Source: Sphaerulina vaccinii (taxonomy: Eukaryota; Ascomycota; Dothideomycetes; Mycosphaerellales; Mycosphaerellaceae). From it: a DNA stretch of 64,000 nt. The DNA is taken from contig JAKUDP010000012.1 of assembly GCA_022570795.1 (NCBI GenBank), positions 1,674,001 to 1,738,000 on the forward strand, written 5' to 3'. The notes under the pieces are model-generated. The model saw only the letters and a list, made by a program, of their open reading frames with translations. It was not told the origin of the DNA and made no database searches. Below, one piece after another: positions 52,896 through 64,000 of this stretch. Position numbers and translations under genes: made by a program. The first letter of the stretch is position 1; every line of letters starts with the position of its first letter.

Positions 52896-55800
52896 ATGGG
52901 CCAGGATTTGGAGGCATTAGACTCACAGGCCCGTGCTGATGACTCCACTCAGCTCCGGCGCACAGCAGCTGCATTTGTTCCTGATCGGCACCAAAAACTG
53001 CCACAGGCTCAGCAACATGCTCGCTGGACACCGCTCGTCAGAGCCGAGCTGTACAGCACTCCTGACACTTTATCCGTTCGCAGCTTCAGTCCAGGCCCAA
53101 GCGACTCCGGCTATGATTCCTCATCATGTCGACCTTCGGTATCCATCAGCTCCGTATTCAGCTACTCCTCAGGTGCAGCCCAGGAAGGCGACCTGAGGTC
53201 AGGCAATGGCACGCCCTACAGAACCAATGCGGTCTTGGACTGGATGGAAGAGAAGCCCGTGGCGGGAGACCATGATTGCGCGGCGCTCGATGAGAGCACA
53301 CCGGATAACGTCACAAAGGAAGCTGCCCGTGGACCTGGGCCGTGGCCAGTCGAGGGCAGGGAAGAGCTGACGCTCAGCAAAAGATCTTCGAGTCTATGTG
53401 GTGACGATATCATGGCAGCATATCCGACGTCTGCTTCCATAACAGACTTGCGACGGCCGGGCTGGCTTCGTCGGTTCAGCGACTTCGCACGCCGTCATAC
53501 ATGGAGACGCAAGCCTGTGCAATGTCCATGGTGCATCGAATCCGACCCCATTCATCCGGACGATCTAGCTGAACATATGGGCCGACATGTGCGCGAAGTT
53601 GAGGGTGTACTTCATGCATGTCCAGATTGTGACATGGACTTTGTGCATCGCAAGGACCTCCAGTACCATCGCCATACTGCCCTTCGGTATGGAACTTGTG
53701 GATTCCACCATCAAGGCCAATGTAAAGGTCACCATCCGCAAAGGCTACCGGGTCCAGGTCGTGTCCACTTTGAGCAGAGAGTCCGCCATTGGGAGCAGGC
53801 TCAATTGCACTGTCTGGCATCTTTTTGCACATCAGGCCAGACGTTGCCTACAGAGCTGTTACCGCCCGACCTGCAGTCTGTGCCGCAAGAAGATCTTGAC
53901 GGAACAGTGTTCCTGGCACCACTGTGTTCTCGTACCAGCAATGCCAACACTCGTGGAGCCTCTGTGGAACTCCAACGAGAAAGGTCTCATATACTTTTGC
54001 GTTCGTGCAAGAGTCTGGAAGATCTCTGCCACCGATTGCCTGAATTCCCGCGCGCAATTTCTCCGACTACTAGCAATTCCGATGCGACACCGAGCACCAT
54101 GACCAGCAGGTCGCCGTCGTATGACTCCTGTGACTCGGCAAGAACCCCGCAGTCTGTAACAGCTGCCTGGCCAGATGACCTGGCGCTTGTGGAGCCACGT
54201 CACGACCAACCAGAGCTACCTTGGGCCTCACAATCTGCTCCGAACTATCCTACATATCCCTTTGCCCATGTTGAAGATCTTCCAGGGCTACATGACCGTG
54301 TCGAAGATATACATGAAGCGCCTGGAGTTCAGCATATGTGGCCAGGATTCTCTACGTGGATACCCACCCACTGTCAGGATCTCGATAACTTCGAAATGCA
54401 CTCAGACAAACCACAAGGACTCTCGATGGCCGCTGTTGATATGGACATGCACCATGGACTCCTTAATCACGTCGCAGACTGTCCGCTGCCGAACACCATC
54501 ACTCGTGGCGACATCAGCGATGTTGGCATGGTCGATCAAAGCTTGATCTCGCCAAATCTGACTCCTGGTAGCATGTCTATGTTCGAGTGCATCGGCGATG
54601 TTCGTCCGGCTTCCATTATCTCACCATATGCAACCGTTCCTGCAAAGGTGACCTACAGCTTCACCCAAAGTGTCTCGTTCGACCTTTCGGAGCAGGACAG
54701 TGCCATACCAGTGCATGACACTATGAGGATCGACGCGCTGACAAACACTGATGAACAAAGGAACGCGATACTTGCATCTGCTTTCTCCTCCCCGGAGAAC
54801 ACCACATATGCCATGTCTGATCGAATCGCTCCGCTTTTAACCAGGGATAACGTCGCTGCTTGGGAACACTGGCACGAGCACTCTTCAGACCTGTCGCTGA
54901 CTACGCAGAAGACCAGCGCTCAAACATACGACCCCCAGTCTATCGATCATCGGAGGCATGCTGCCGAGGTCTATCGCAACGAGAGCTTGCGCGACCGTCA
55001 ACAGAGCTCTGTAACACCTGTCGTACAGGCCTCGGCGAACCATCTGGCTCAGAAGCCCGATATAGCCAGTTCCAACCCCACAGCCGCACTGTCATTGCCC
55101 AATACAGTCCCATCCACTCCTGGAAAGGTTGATAGCTGGATACTCGAGCAAGAGACCAGTGGACCGCGACCTGATGATAACCAGGTGGTCGAGAAACGAG
55201 CAGACAGTCCTTCACCGGCTCCCGATCTTGCATCTGAGTGGACTGGACGAAGTAGCGCGAGCGCTATCAAGCCACTCGTCGATCGAATTGACGATTACTT
55301 CAGTACGACAGAACAGGTCTTCTCAACGGTGTATGAGCAGGACGAGGAGGACCAGCATGGCACGATGATGGAGGACGTACTCACCCTGCCATCACTCAGC
55401 CATCCTATTATTCTCAGTCGTGTTCCTGGTGTCATCCATCGCGCAGCACATGCATGTGGCACCATCATAAGTGAAGGCGAGATCGATTCGTGGATATCGG
55501 AACTAGGTCTCGAGCCCAATACCGAATTAGAGGAACCTGGGCTTCGAGAAGTGATCAGCGTCATCTGTTCGAGGCTGCGCGAGACGTGTGAATGGAGTCT
55601 TGATATTAGTTGCATGATGGCTCATCTTATTCTATGTCCAGTGACGATCACTCGTGCTCATCGCATTCGAAGTCAGGTTCAACATCGACTGCGAGTACCG
55701 TCTTGGCCCATGGGCCCTCCGACACTCAACATACCCATACTGGAAGTTCGACTTCAGATAGCACCTTAAGTGGTAAGGACAAAAGCAATCGTCAAACGTC

Positions 55801-57161
55801 ACGAGGTGGTAACAAAAGAGGTCCACCTGATGAAGATGACGGCGGTGGTCCGGGTAAGCGCATGTCTCTTCCTGAGGATCATGAGCTTCCATCGGGTAAG
55901 GATGACGGCTTGAGCTTACAGCTGCCCTGCATTGTTCATGGCTGCACAGGGAAGGACCGATATATCGCTGACATGCTGTAAGTTCATATCATGTGGGACA
56001 TGCTTCTATTGACTCTCTATCCATGCTGATCTTCCATAGTCGCAAGCTTGAAGGTCACGGCATATTCATATGTGGCAACTGCTACGCCGAGTTCGATACT
56101 TGCCTAGACAAGACCCGACACACGCAGCAGAAAATTTGCGAGAAACAGTGCGTACTGCCTGAGTGCCCAAGAAATCAACGTTCCGGCATCAGTTCGTCAG
56201 CTGTTCTGTCCTTGAAACATTAAGAACAATTGGGTTGTCCCTCTGATAAAGGCAAGGTCAGCCATAGGTGGCGCTACGTTTACGCACTATACTACAAGAA
56301 CTGCGATCAGGTTCCACAGATGCGTACGTCTGCCATACTTCTCTAGGTCATTCATCGCACGCTAACTTGCCATTAGCTAACGAGCACGATATCGTCACCG
56401 CACACAACTTACCAAACGCTGGTAGCAGACGCTCAGCTAGGCCAACAGCTCTCGTGTTGAACAACGAGCTAGCAAGGTGTCGCCGAGTGCTATGAGAAGC
56501 TCAACTCGAAATCAGTATGCTGCAACAACGGCTCACTCAGGCCGAAGCCGACAAGACGAATGCAGTCGAGGCGGAACGCACTAAGTTCGAACCAGAACGA
56601 GTCGAGTCTGCAAACACAATCAAGTCGGTTCGCAGACTCCTACGGCTTTGCAAAGAGCAGGGCCGAGACGTCATGTCGCAAGAACTTCTGAGCCAGATTG
56701 ACGAAGATTGCCCTCCTCTGCCTAGGCAACCGAGCCACGAAGCTCCACGCTTACCCATCAGCTTGCCTCCTCATCAACAGTACAGCGAATACACACTACA
56801 GTACTCAGCCAACTCGAACCAGCCAGACAAGACCTCACTACAGCGATATGACTCGCAGCATCAGCTGCACGATGTGGCGCAATCTACACGGGTATCTGCT
56901 CAGACCGCGGCGCACTCAGCTGTCGCATCGAAGCAGACTTCACAACGTCTGCAAGCTGGACAAGATTATCCTGCTACGCCTAGCTCGAGCCATGCTGGGC
57001 TTGCGAGAAGAGATCACTTTGCAAAGAGCCACTCCGATCCTTTACCTTTGATGGACATGGATACACAGGCAAAGATTCCGAAGTACGCTGCACCTAGTAT
57101 GCCGTCTCCCACTACAACACATGCTCTGACGACAACGACCACCTACCTGTATCTATGCTAG
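52896..57161 (+). pseudogene. Large zinc-finger-like protein gene, broken and truncated
   Basis: The first frame is open for 957 codons: a disordered Ser/Pro-rich protein with a Cys/His cluster (CPWCIESDPIHPDD, then CPDCDMDFVHRKDLQYHRH). Near 55605-55615 the frame shifts. The next frame continues the expected order: a Ser-rich stretch, Lys/Arg-rich DKSNRQTSRGGNKRG, then LPCIVHGC, a 62-bp intron (55978-56039), and KLEGHGIFICGNCYAEFDTC. A TAA at 56221-56223 interrupts it, yet family-like sequence follows (HRWRYVYALYY). Further on, a frame with LNNELARCRRVL has a TGA (56492-56494), then EISMLQQRLTQAEAD coiled coil to 57161. The final stop is formed by the repeat that begins there. The fungal family is widespread but of unknown function. 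Confidence 0.65.
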
Positions 57162-57240
57162 AGAAACTAAGTTCCACCGGCAAAAAAGAGGTAGTTTCTC
57201 CGGCAGATAGTAATCTACTAATATTCGCTAGAGAAACTAG
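57158..57240. repeat. Short repeats at the coding/TA-rich boundary
   Basis: GCTAGAGAAACTA occurs at 57158-57170 and again at 57228-57240. Between them an inverted copy of GAGAAACTA (TAGTTTCTC) lies at 57192-57200, so 57161-57200 can form a stem. The GC-balanced coding DNA changes to TA-rich DNA within this stretch. Confidence 0.7.
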
Positions 57241-58330
57241 ACTTTATTAAATTATTATTTTAGATTTGGAATCCTTAGGGTCGAAATAGTATAGTTCTTT
57301 ATAAGAAGTATATATATACTACTATCTACTAAACTTTTACTATAGCTAAAGATTCTAGAGAAGTCGAGACTTCGAAAATTAATATTAAGCTAGATATATA
57401 ACTTTTTGAAATTATTACTTTAGATTCGGATTCTATAGGGCTAAGTTAGTATAATATAGTCTTAGAATTATTTTTAGTATACTACTCTAGCTAGATCTAT
57501 ATAGGATCGAAAATATCTAGAAGTCTAACTTTTAAAAATTAGTAACTTTCTAAATATTAGACTTTTTATAGTTTTTGTTTAAGATTCAGATTCCTTATAG
57601 CTAAAATAGTATAATTCTATAGCTTATATATTTTTAAAGCTCTATTATATATTTATTTACTAGACCTAGAAGTTATAGAGAAAGTAATATATCTAAAATC
57701 TATACTAGGCTAGATACTTAGAGTCTTAGAAATTCTAGGGCAAATTCGGGTTCTTTATAGTTAAAATAGTATACTTTGATAGCTTAGGTATTTTTAAAGG
57801 TCTATTATATATTTATTTAGGGCTACTTTAGGTTATAAAGAAATTTTAGCTTTAAAAATTAGTAACTTTCTAAATATTAGACTTTTTAAATATTTTATTT
57901 AATATTTAGGTTCTTTAGAGTCGAAATAGTATACTTCTATTACTAACCTATTTTTAAGGCTCTATTATATATTTATAGGAAGTAGCTTTAGATTATTAAG
58001 AAATTCTAGTTTTAAAAAGAGTTAACTTTTTAAGTCTTAGACTTTTTAGAAATTTTATTTAATATTCGGGTTCCTTAGAGGCGAAATAGTATACTTTTAT
58101 AGCTAACCTATTTTTAAAGCTCTATTATATAATTTCTTAGAGTAGCTTTAGATTATTAGAAAATCTTAACTTTAAAAATAAATAACTTTATAAATATTAG
58201 ACTTTTTAGAAATATTATATAAAATCTAGGTTCTTTAGAATTAAAGAAGTATACTTCTATAGCTAATCTATTATTAGAGTAGGGTTATATATTTATTTAC
58301 TTAAAGTATAGTTTAAAGAATATTAGAACT
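57241..58330. repeat. 160-bp tandem repeat, seven copies, RIP-altered
   Basis: A repeated block reading roughly GGTTCTTTAGAGTCGAAATA, then GTATACTTCTATAGC, TTTTTAAAGCTCTATTATAT and TTAGACTTTTTAGAAATTTT occurs seven times. The corresponding G of the GGTTCY/GATTCY motif falls at 57269, 57429, 57589, 57749, 57909, 58069 and 58229, a period of exactly 160 bp with no net insertion or deletion. Most differences between copies are transitions of the C/T or G/A type. No open frame spans a copy. The period is close to a nucleosome repeat length. Confidence 0.85.
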
Positions 58331-58849
58331 TTTATAATTTAGAATTAGAGTTCTTTCTAGAATTAGAGTATAAGAATATAATATTTATATATTAAGATAA
58401 TATATCTAGAGTTACTAAAAGTAGCTTGAAAGCTCTATTAGTATAGAAATCTAGTTAGTTTATTAAGTTAGAGCTTTTACTAAAAGCTATATAGAGACTA
58501 ACTAAATCTATATATATTTATAATACTTTATTTTACCTATTACTATCTATATATAATTAAGTATACTAGAAATTAGAATTAGAATAGAGCTAGATCTTAG
58601 CTTATTAGAAGTAAAGCTTAGCTAAATAATAAAGGGTTCTATCGAAATAGAATAATAATATATATACCTATAATATATAGAAAGAGTCTTAATACGCGAT
58701 AGAAGTAGAAGTATTAGATAGGAACTAACTATATTAATTATATTAGTTAGTTATAGGTTATATCTCCTTCTAAAATATAAAGTATTAGATAAGTTATATA
58801 ACCTATTATTATATAACTTATATTATATATTCTGATCCCTAGGGGCTGT

Positions 58850-61800
58850 CTCTTAGATAGTCCAACTAGACTATACTTTCTAATACTCCTACTTAGGCCA
58901 GATAGTTCTTCTACTCTATATTCTAGTATTTATTCCTTATATAAACCTATTGGGCTCTAGAAGCCTAATAGAGGCTAAGTAAGCTGGAGTTGTCTTATAA
59001 ACTTCTAGAATTGGGGACTATTCTTTAGCTTAGTCAACCTATCTATAACTATCTCTTTTATTAGGATATATACTACTACTATTCTCTATTACTACTAAAG
59101 TCTTCTAATATTATTATAAGTAATATTAATATACTTTAATCTCTTATAGGTATAGGTATCCTTAATAAAGGTTAAAGATACTTAGTTATCTCTTATAATT
59201 TAAATAGATCTAAGTTTATTTACTATATTAGAGTTTGCTTTAATAAGTAGTTAAAAAGAATATTCTCCTACTAGCTCTATATAGTCTATTTCCCTTAGAA
59301 GTACTACTAGGAATTGAAATTACTTAGTATATATATTTAGAGCTATATACTTAGCCTCTATAGTTAATATTACTATAGACTTCTACTTCTTACTTATTTA
59401 AAATACTAGTACTTTATAGAGGAAGAAGATAGATTCTAGAATTAAGACTCTATCTACTTTATCTATTATATAGTTAGAGTCTAAATATCTAATAAAGCTT
59501 CTACTACTTTTTCTAAATATAAGTTCTAGGTCTAGAGATAACCTAAGGTACTTTACTAGTTTCTTTAAAGTATTTATATATCCCCTTATTAGGTTAGCTA
59601 TATATAAGCTTAGTCTACTAAAAGTAAAAGTAATATCTAGTCTTATTATAACTATTAGCTATATCTATATATCTATCTAGCTTTAGTACTTCTATTTAGT
59701 ATATCTTTTATTAGATAGAATTACCTTAGTAAAGCTTTTATAACTATCTATTAGTAAAAGAGTTAGATAGGTATTTTCCTTAGTTATATTTAGCTTTATA
59801 AGATTCTTTTAGATATAGTATTCTTAATTAAGCTTTAGAGTTTCTATAACTCTATCTTTTATTATTTTTATTCTAAAAATCTTTTCTAGCTTTTTTAAAT
59901 TTTTAATTTTAAAAACTTTACTAAGCTATTTTTTAAACTAGAGAATATCTTTTAGCTCTAGTACTATAATAAGTATATTATTTATATAAGTTAGAACTAT
60001 AATTTTTTTTTTCCTATAAATAAGTAGGTATAGGTCGATCTCTAATTAATCGAATTCTATCTATTCTAGCTTTAAAATATAGAGTTTATTCTAGTCTCTT
60101 ACTACTTATTTAAGTCTATAGAGACTTTTTAGAATTTTTAAAACCTAGTTTAGTAGAACCTCTACTTCTAGAGGTAGGATTATATAGATATCTTCTTTTA
60201 GAGAGCTTTCTATAAATATATTATTTATATCTACTTAGTATATCTCTAAGTCCTTCTTATAAATAACTACTATAAATACTTTTAAAGTATTATACTTTAT
60301 AGTTAGTATAAAAGTATTTTTAAAGTCTATTCTAAACTTCTAGGAGAACCTTCTAGTAACTAGTCTTATTTTAAACTTTTTAATAGCTCTACTAATTAAT
60401 TTTTTTATATTAAAGACCTACTTAGATATTATAAGGTTTGTATCCTTTAGTAGTATAACTAGCTTCTAGGTATAGTTACTATCTAAAGCTACTAGTTCTC
60501 TCTAGATTACTTCTTTCTATATATAGCTCTATTTAGAATTCTATATTACCTTTTTATAGAACTTTAAAATAGAGACTTTTTACTCTAAAGTAATATTAGG
60601 TCCGAGTACTATAAATATAACCTTTTTAATCTCTATTAAAGTTTTCTAGATATAATTCTCTTCTTTTTTAATTAAGCTAAGAAATACTTTATAATACTTT
60701 AAGTTAGATATATTATCTTTCTTATCTCTCTACCTTTTTTAGAGAACCTATCTTATAACTATATTATAAGCTTTAGATTTAGATTCTTTTTTTTTATCTA
60801 AAAGAGATTTTTTTTTTTTCTAGAATTATATTTTTACTTCTAGTAGATTTTATATAATATCTAGATATTTTCTAATATATATATTTCTACTAGTCTTTTA
60901 ATAAACTTTAGTTAGCTAATTAGTTAGCTACTCTATTCTAATTTTTTCCTTCTAAAGCTATATACTTCTAGAGTTTTTTTTTTCTAAATCTATCCTCTAA
61001 TACTCTTTTTTATTCTTTAGTAGAGGTTTAAGCTATATAAATAGTAGTTAATATTTAGTTAGGCCTCTAGAGCCTAATAGACTTTAAAACTCCTTTTATT
61101 TTTTTAGTCTTCTAACTAGTTTCCTAACTAGTATACTACTAGATTAGTTAAGCTTAGAAATATTTAACTCTAAATCTCTTTCTTTCTTATACTTAAACTA
61201 CTTAGTATTACTATAAGCCTTAATAGCCCCTATATTAGGCTCCTAGAAAAGCTATATTTTAGTAGTATCTAGAATATAACTAACAAATATAGTATTCTTA
61301 CCTCTATTTATTAGTTTATCTAATTTTATTCTAGCTAGCTAGAACTTCGAGTTTATATATACTACTACTCTATAGCTCTAGACTCTAAAGTATAATACTA
61401 GAGGTCTCTATTCTAAAAATACCTTTTTAGGTAAGACTTTAAATCTATTAATATCTAGCCTATTTAGAAAAGTATTTCTAATAATAATACTTACTTCTAG
61501 TACTTTAGGCTAGAACTTAATTAGTATATTAGATTCTTCTAGTATTACTTTTACTCTTTTTTTAAAGATCTAGATTAATCTTTTAATAACTCTATTCTAA
61601 ATAGAGTTATATACTTTAGTAGTATAGAAAGAGATTCTATTCTCTCTTTTCTACTACTTTAGTATAGTAAGAAGCTTTCTAGCTCTATTACTTCTTACTA
61701 CTTAGAGAGAATTTCTAAATTAAAGCTCTATCTTTCTTTTCTATTAGTAGAGAGTAGATAGTATATCTATTTTTAACTTTAGTAGAAAGGCCTACTTCTT

Positions 61801-63700
61801 TTTTAAAAAGTTATTAATAATTTTAAGCTACTACTTAAATTCTAATTTTAAAATAGGTAGAGGTCTATAGATATTAATAGATATAAGAGCTAGCCTTTAG
61901 AGCTTCTACTATATCTCTTTCCCTTTATACTACTTTATTTTTACTATTATATAAATCCTATATACTCTATACTCCTTTAGAATTAGTATTAGGCTTTTTA
62001 AATCTAAGATCTAGTAAAAGTTTTTTACTACCTTTTTCTTAAAATATATAAGCCTTCGATACTAGAGCTCCTACTAATTCTAGGTACTCTCTAATATATA
62101 GAAAGTATATACTTTATCTATTAATTTCTATAAGAAGTATACTTAATTTCGGTCGAGCTTCTAGAGCCTAATAGACTTAGCTAGACTCTTATTAATTTCC
62201 TTAATAAATAGGACTTTTTCTAATATTCTTATCTAGACAACTACTTTTCTAGAGGCTAAAACAAGTATAAATTTTAGTAGTTAAATACCAAACTACTTAC
62301 TAAACTAATTCTATAAAATAAGATTTACTCTAAGTCTAGATATAAAAAGAATATCTCTTAGTATAATCTATTTACTCTTTCTACCCCCTATTACTACTTT
62401 TCCTATATATATAGCTATTAGATAGCTACCCCTAACCTTAATCTACTTTCTAGCCTAAAGAGGCTTTAGTTCTCTAAAAAGTAATTTTTAGTTAGTTATA
62501 TAGATAGAAGTATAAGAGTTAAGTAGCTATTCTAATAGTCTATACTTGCCTTTAGCTTCTATAGTAGAGTAGGCTACTTTATTAATATCTTTATTCTTAG
62601 ATAGAGTCTAGAATAGGTCTAAAGTAGTTAGCGACTCTATATCTTATATTATAAAAGCCTTTTTTAGATATTTTTTATTTAATTTCTTAAAAGATTATAC
62701 TTTAAGCTAGAGTTTTTTTACTACTACTTTTAGCTTATTCTTATTAAGTAAAGAACTCTTTCTAGCTTATATTAGAAAAGGTCTCTTTTCGACTCTATTT
62801 AGTCGAGTCCCTAGGGCCTAATAGAACTTAGTAGCTTTCTTTACCTATTCGAGTTTAGAGTATTCTCTTTAGATATATAGTCCTTTATAGAGGAAATATT
62901 CTAGTAGTTGCTAGGTACCTTTCCTAGCAAATATAGCTATCTTTTTTTAATTTATAAACTTTTCTACTTCTAGTATTTAGAGAATATCCTCTAGTATTAG
63001 GTTCTTCTAAGCTAGGATAGTCTATCTAGTACTCTTATATCTATCTAGTAGAGAGAAGAGTAGATACTTAATCCTTATTTCTAGAGTTTTATAATAAGAC
63101 TCTCTCTAGTTAATCTCTACTATTTTTCTATCTAGGTTCCTAAAGTAGATTTATAAGCTTCTAATTCTATTTTCTAGTTCTATTTTAAAGTTTATATACT
63201 CTTAGATAATAGCTATTATATAAGCTTACTAGACCTTACTATACTTATTATATAGAGTTATTTAAATATTAAAAGCCTTCTTCTTCTCTATTACCTTATT
63301 CTAATTATTCTATTCTAGGTACTTAGTTAGCTTATAGATTACTTAAATATTTACTTTTTTCTACTATAAGCTAAATTTTAAGTATTCTAGCTTTAGGAAA
63401 CTATTAGATATTTTTATAGATAATAAGAATAACTCTTTTAACTAAAGAGTTTATAATATTTTCTTTTTAGTATTTTTTAGATCTAAAATTATTTAGAATT
63501 TTTTTTTTTTTAGATTATTTTTCTATAGTTTAAACTATAGCCTCTAGTTTTCTTTTAATAGAACTAGTATAGCTTTTTTACCTCTAAATCTACTTTTTTA
63601 CTTTTAATCTATTTTATTTAAAATATTAAAAACTAAACTTTAAAAATTAATACTTTTTTAAATAATTTTAGTAGTAGTTTCTAGATAGCTACTTTTCTAG
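58850..63700 (-). mobile_element. RIP-destroyed Ty1/copia retrotransposon, pol region
   Basis: Translating the minus strand shows remnants of copia-type polymerase interrupted by many stops. Between about 60000 and 58950 are reverse transcriptase and RNase H traces in the expected order: a stretch ending in YIN-NILII where the YVDD catalytic loop should be, the DSNYIIDKVDRV region, ISKKQKSIVILTIEAKYIAL, and a closing LREI-like segment. Upstream on that strand, between about 62100 and 61500, fragments look like the integrase region. Nearly every C is lost and TA dinucleotides dominate, as repeat-induced point mutation produces. No intact terminal repeat was identified, so the ends are approximate. 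Confidence 0.7.
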
Positions 63701-64000
63701 TCTAAGACTTTTTTTTTTTTTTTTTAAATAAGCTTAGTATAGTTTTTTATACTTTCTACTTATCTATACTTATAAATAGACTTAAATAGTCTCTTTTTAG
63801 AGGAATATACCTTTCTAAAGTATTAGTAGTACTCTAGTATAGAGGTTAAGTCTTATTTATATAAAATAGTACTTTAGCCTCTAGCTTACTTTTTTCTTTT
63901 TATACTTTTTAAGCTCTATTTTTTAAGTATACTTTACTAGGTTCTTCTCTATCTTATCTACCTATAGGAACGTCCGGAACTTGCTAGGATCTTCTATATC
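63701..64000. other. TA-rich sequence at the window edge
   Basis: The RIP-like composition continues to near the edge; the last 30 bases (GGAACGTCCGGAACTTGC) return to balanced composition. The element or its boundary probably extends outside the window. Confidence 0.4.

Noticed and set aside
57241..58330. Long terminal repeat of the copia element
   Set aside because: Seven short copies in exact phase are a satellite pattern, not a single LTR; no matching copy was seen at the other side.

Overview
The window looks like chromosomal DNA of a filamentous ascomycete, most likely a dothideomycete. Genes are intron-poor, introns are 47-221 bp with GTRNGT donors and CTAAC/CTGAC-type branch sites, and housekeeping genes are clearly fungal (DASH subunit Dad1, Rho4, SreA-type GATA factor, Pex12, Lcb3-type phosphatase). 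The last 6.8 kb is extremely TA-rich in the way left by repeat-induced point mutation (RIP). No taxon is claimed from sequence memory alone.

Layout. 0-17 kb: a decayed aspartic-protease-like gene, a zinc-finger-like gene, a small membrane protein, a very long disordered protein, then a tight divergent pair of respiratory genes (ATP synthase subunit f with a 15-nt microexon, and the NDUFS4-type complex I subunit), small unknown genes, a PRP6-like fragment and two tRNA-like elements with about 93-nt inserts. 17-21.4 kb: a two-domain mitochondrial-type ABC ATPase and 3-hydroxyisobutyrate dehydrogenase. 21.6-25.5 kb: a HET-NACHT-ankyrin NOD-like receptor gene broken by one frameshift. 25.9-35.2 kb: an ABA3-like sesquiterpene synthase, two cytochromes P450 and a short-chain dehydrogenase. 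This is the same gene set as the fungal abscisic acid cluster, and I read it as a candidate abscisic-acid-type pathway.

36-42 kb: a CmcJ/AsaB-like oxidoreductase gene with one in-frame stop, a small secreted protein, a GST-kappa/DsbA-like protein, a coiled-coil protein, Pex12 and Dad1. 43-51.6 kb: Rho4, a sphingoid-base phosphate phosphatase, the SreA-like iron repressor with matching GATA sites in its own promoter, a four-copy tandem array of tRNA-like units, and eIF2B alpha. 52.9-57.16 kb: a large zinc-finger-like gene that carries a frameshift and stops and is cut off sharply by TA-rich DNA.

57.16-64 kb: seven copies of a repeat with an exact 160-bp period, then an antisense, RIP-destroyed Ty1/copia pol region. 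The main points for a reader are the candidate terpenoid cluster beside a broken NLR, the exact 160-bp satellite next to the dead retroelement, and two unrelated groups of tRNA-like elements. All exon joins were inferred by eye from splice signals, reading frame and family alignment. None was tested with transcript data or database searches.
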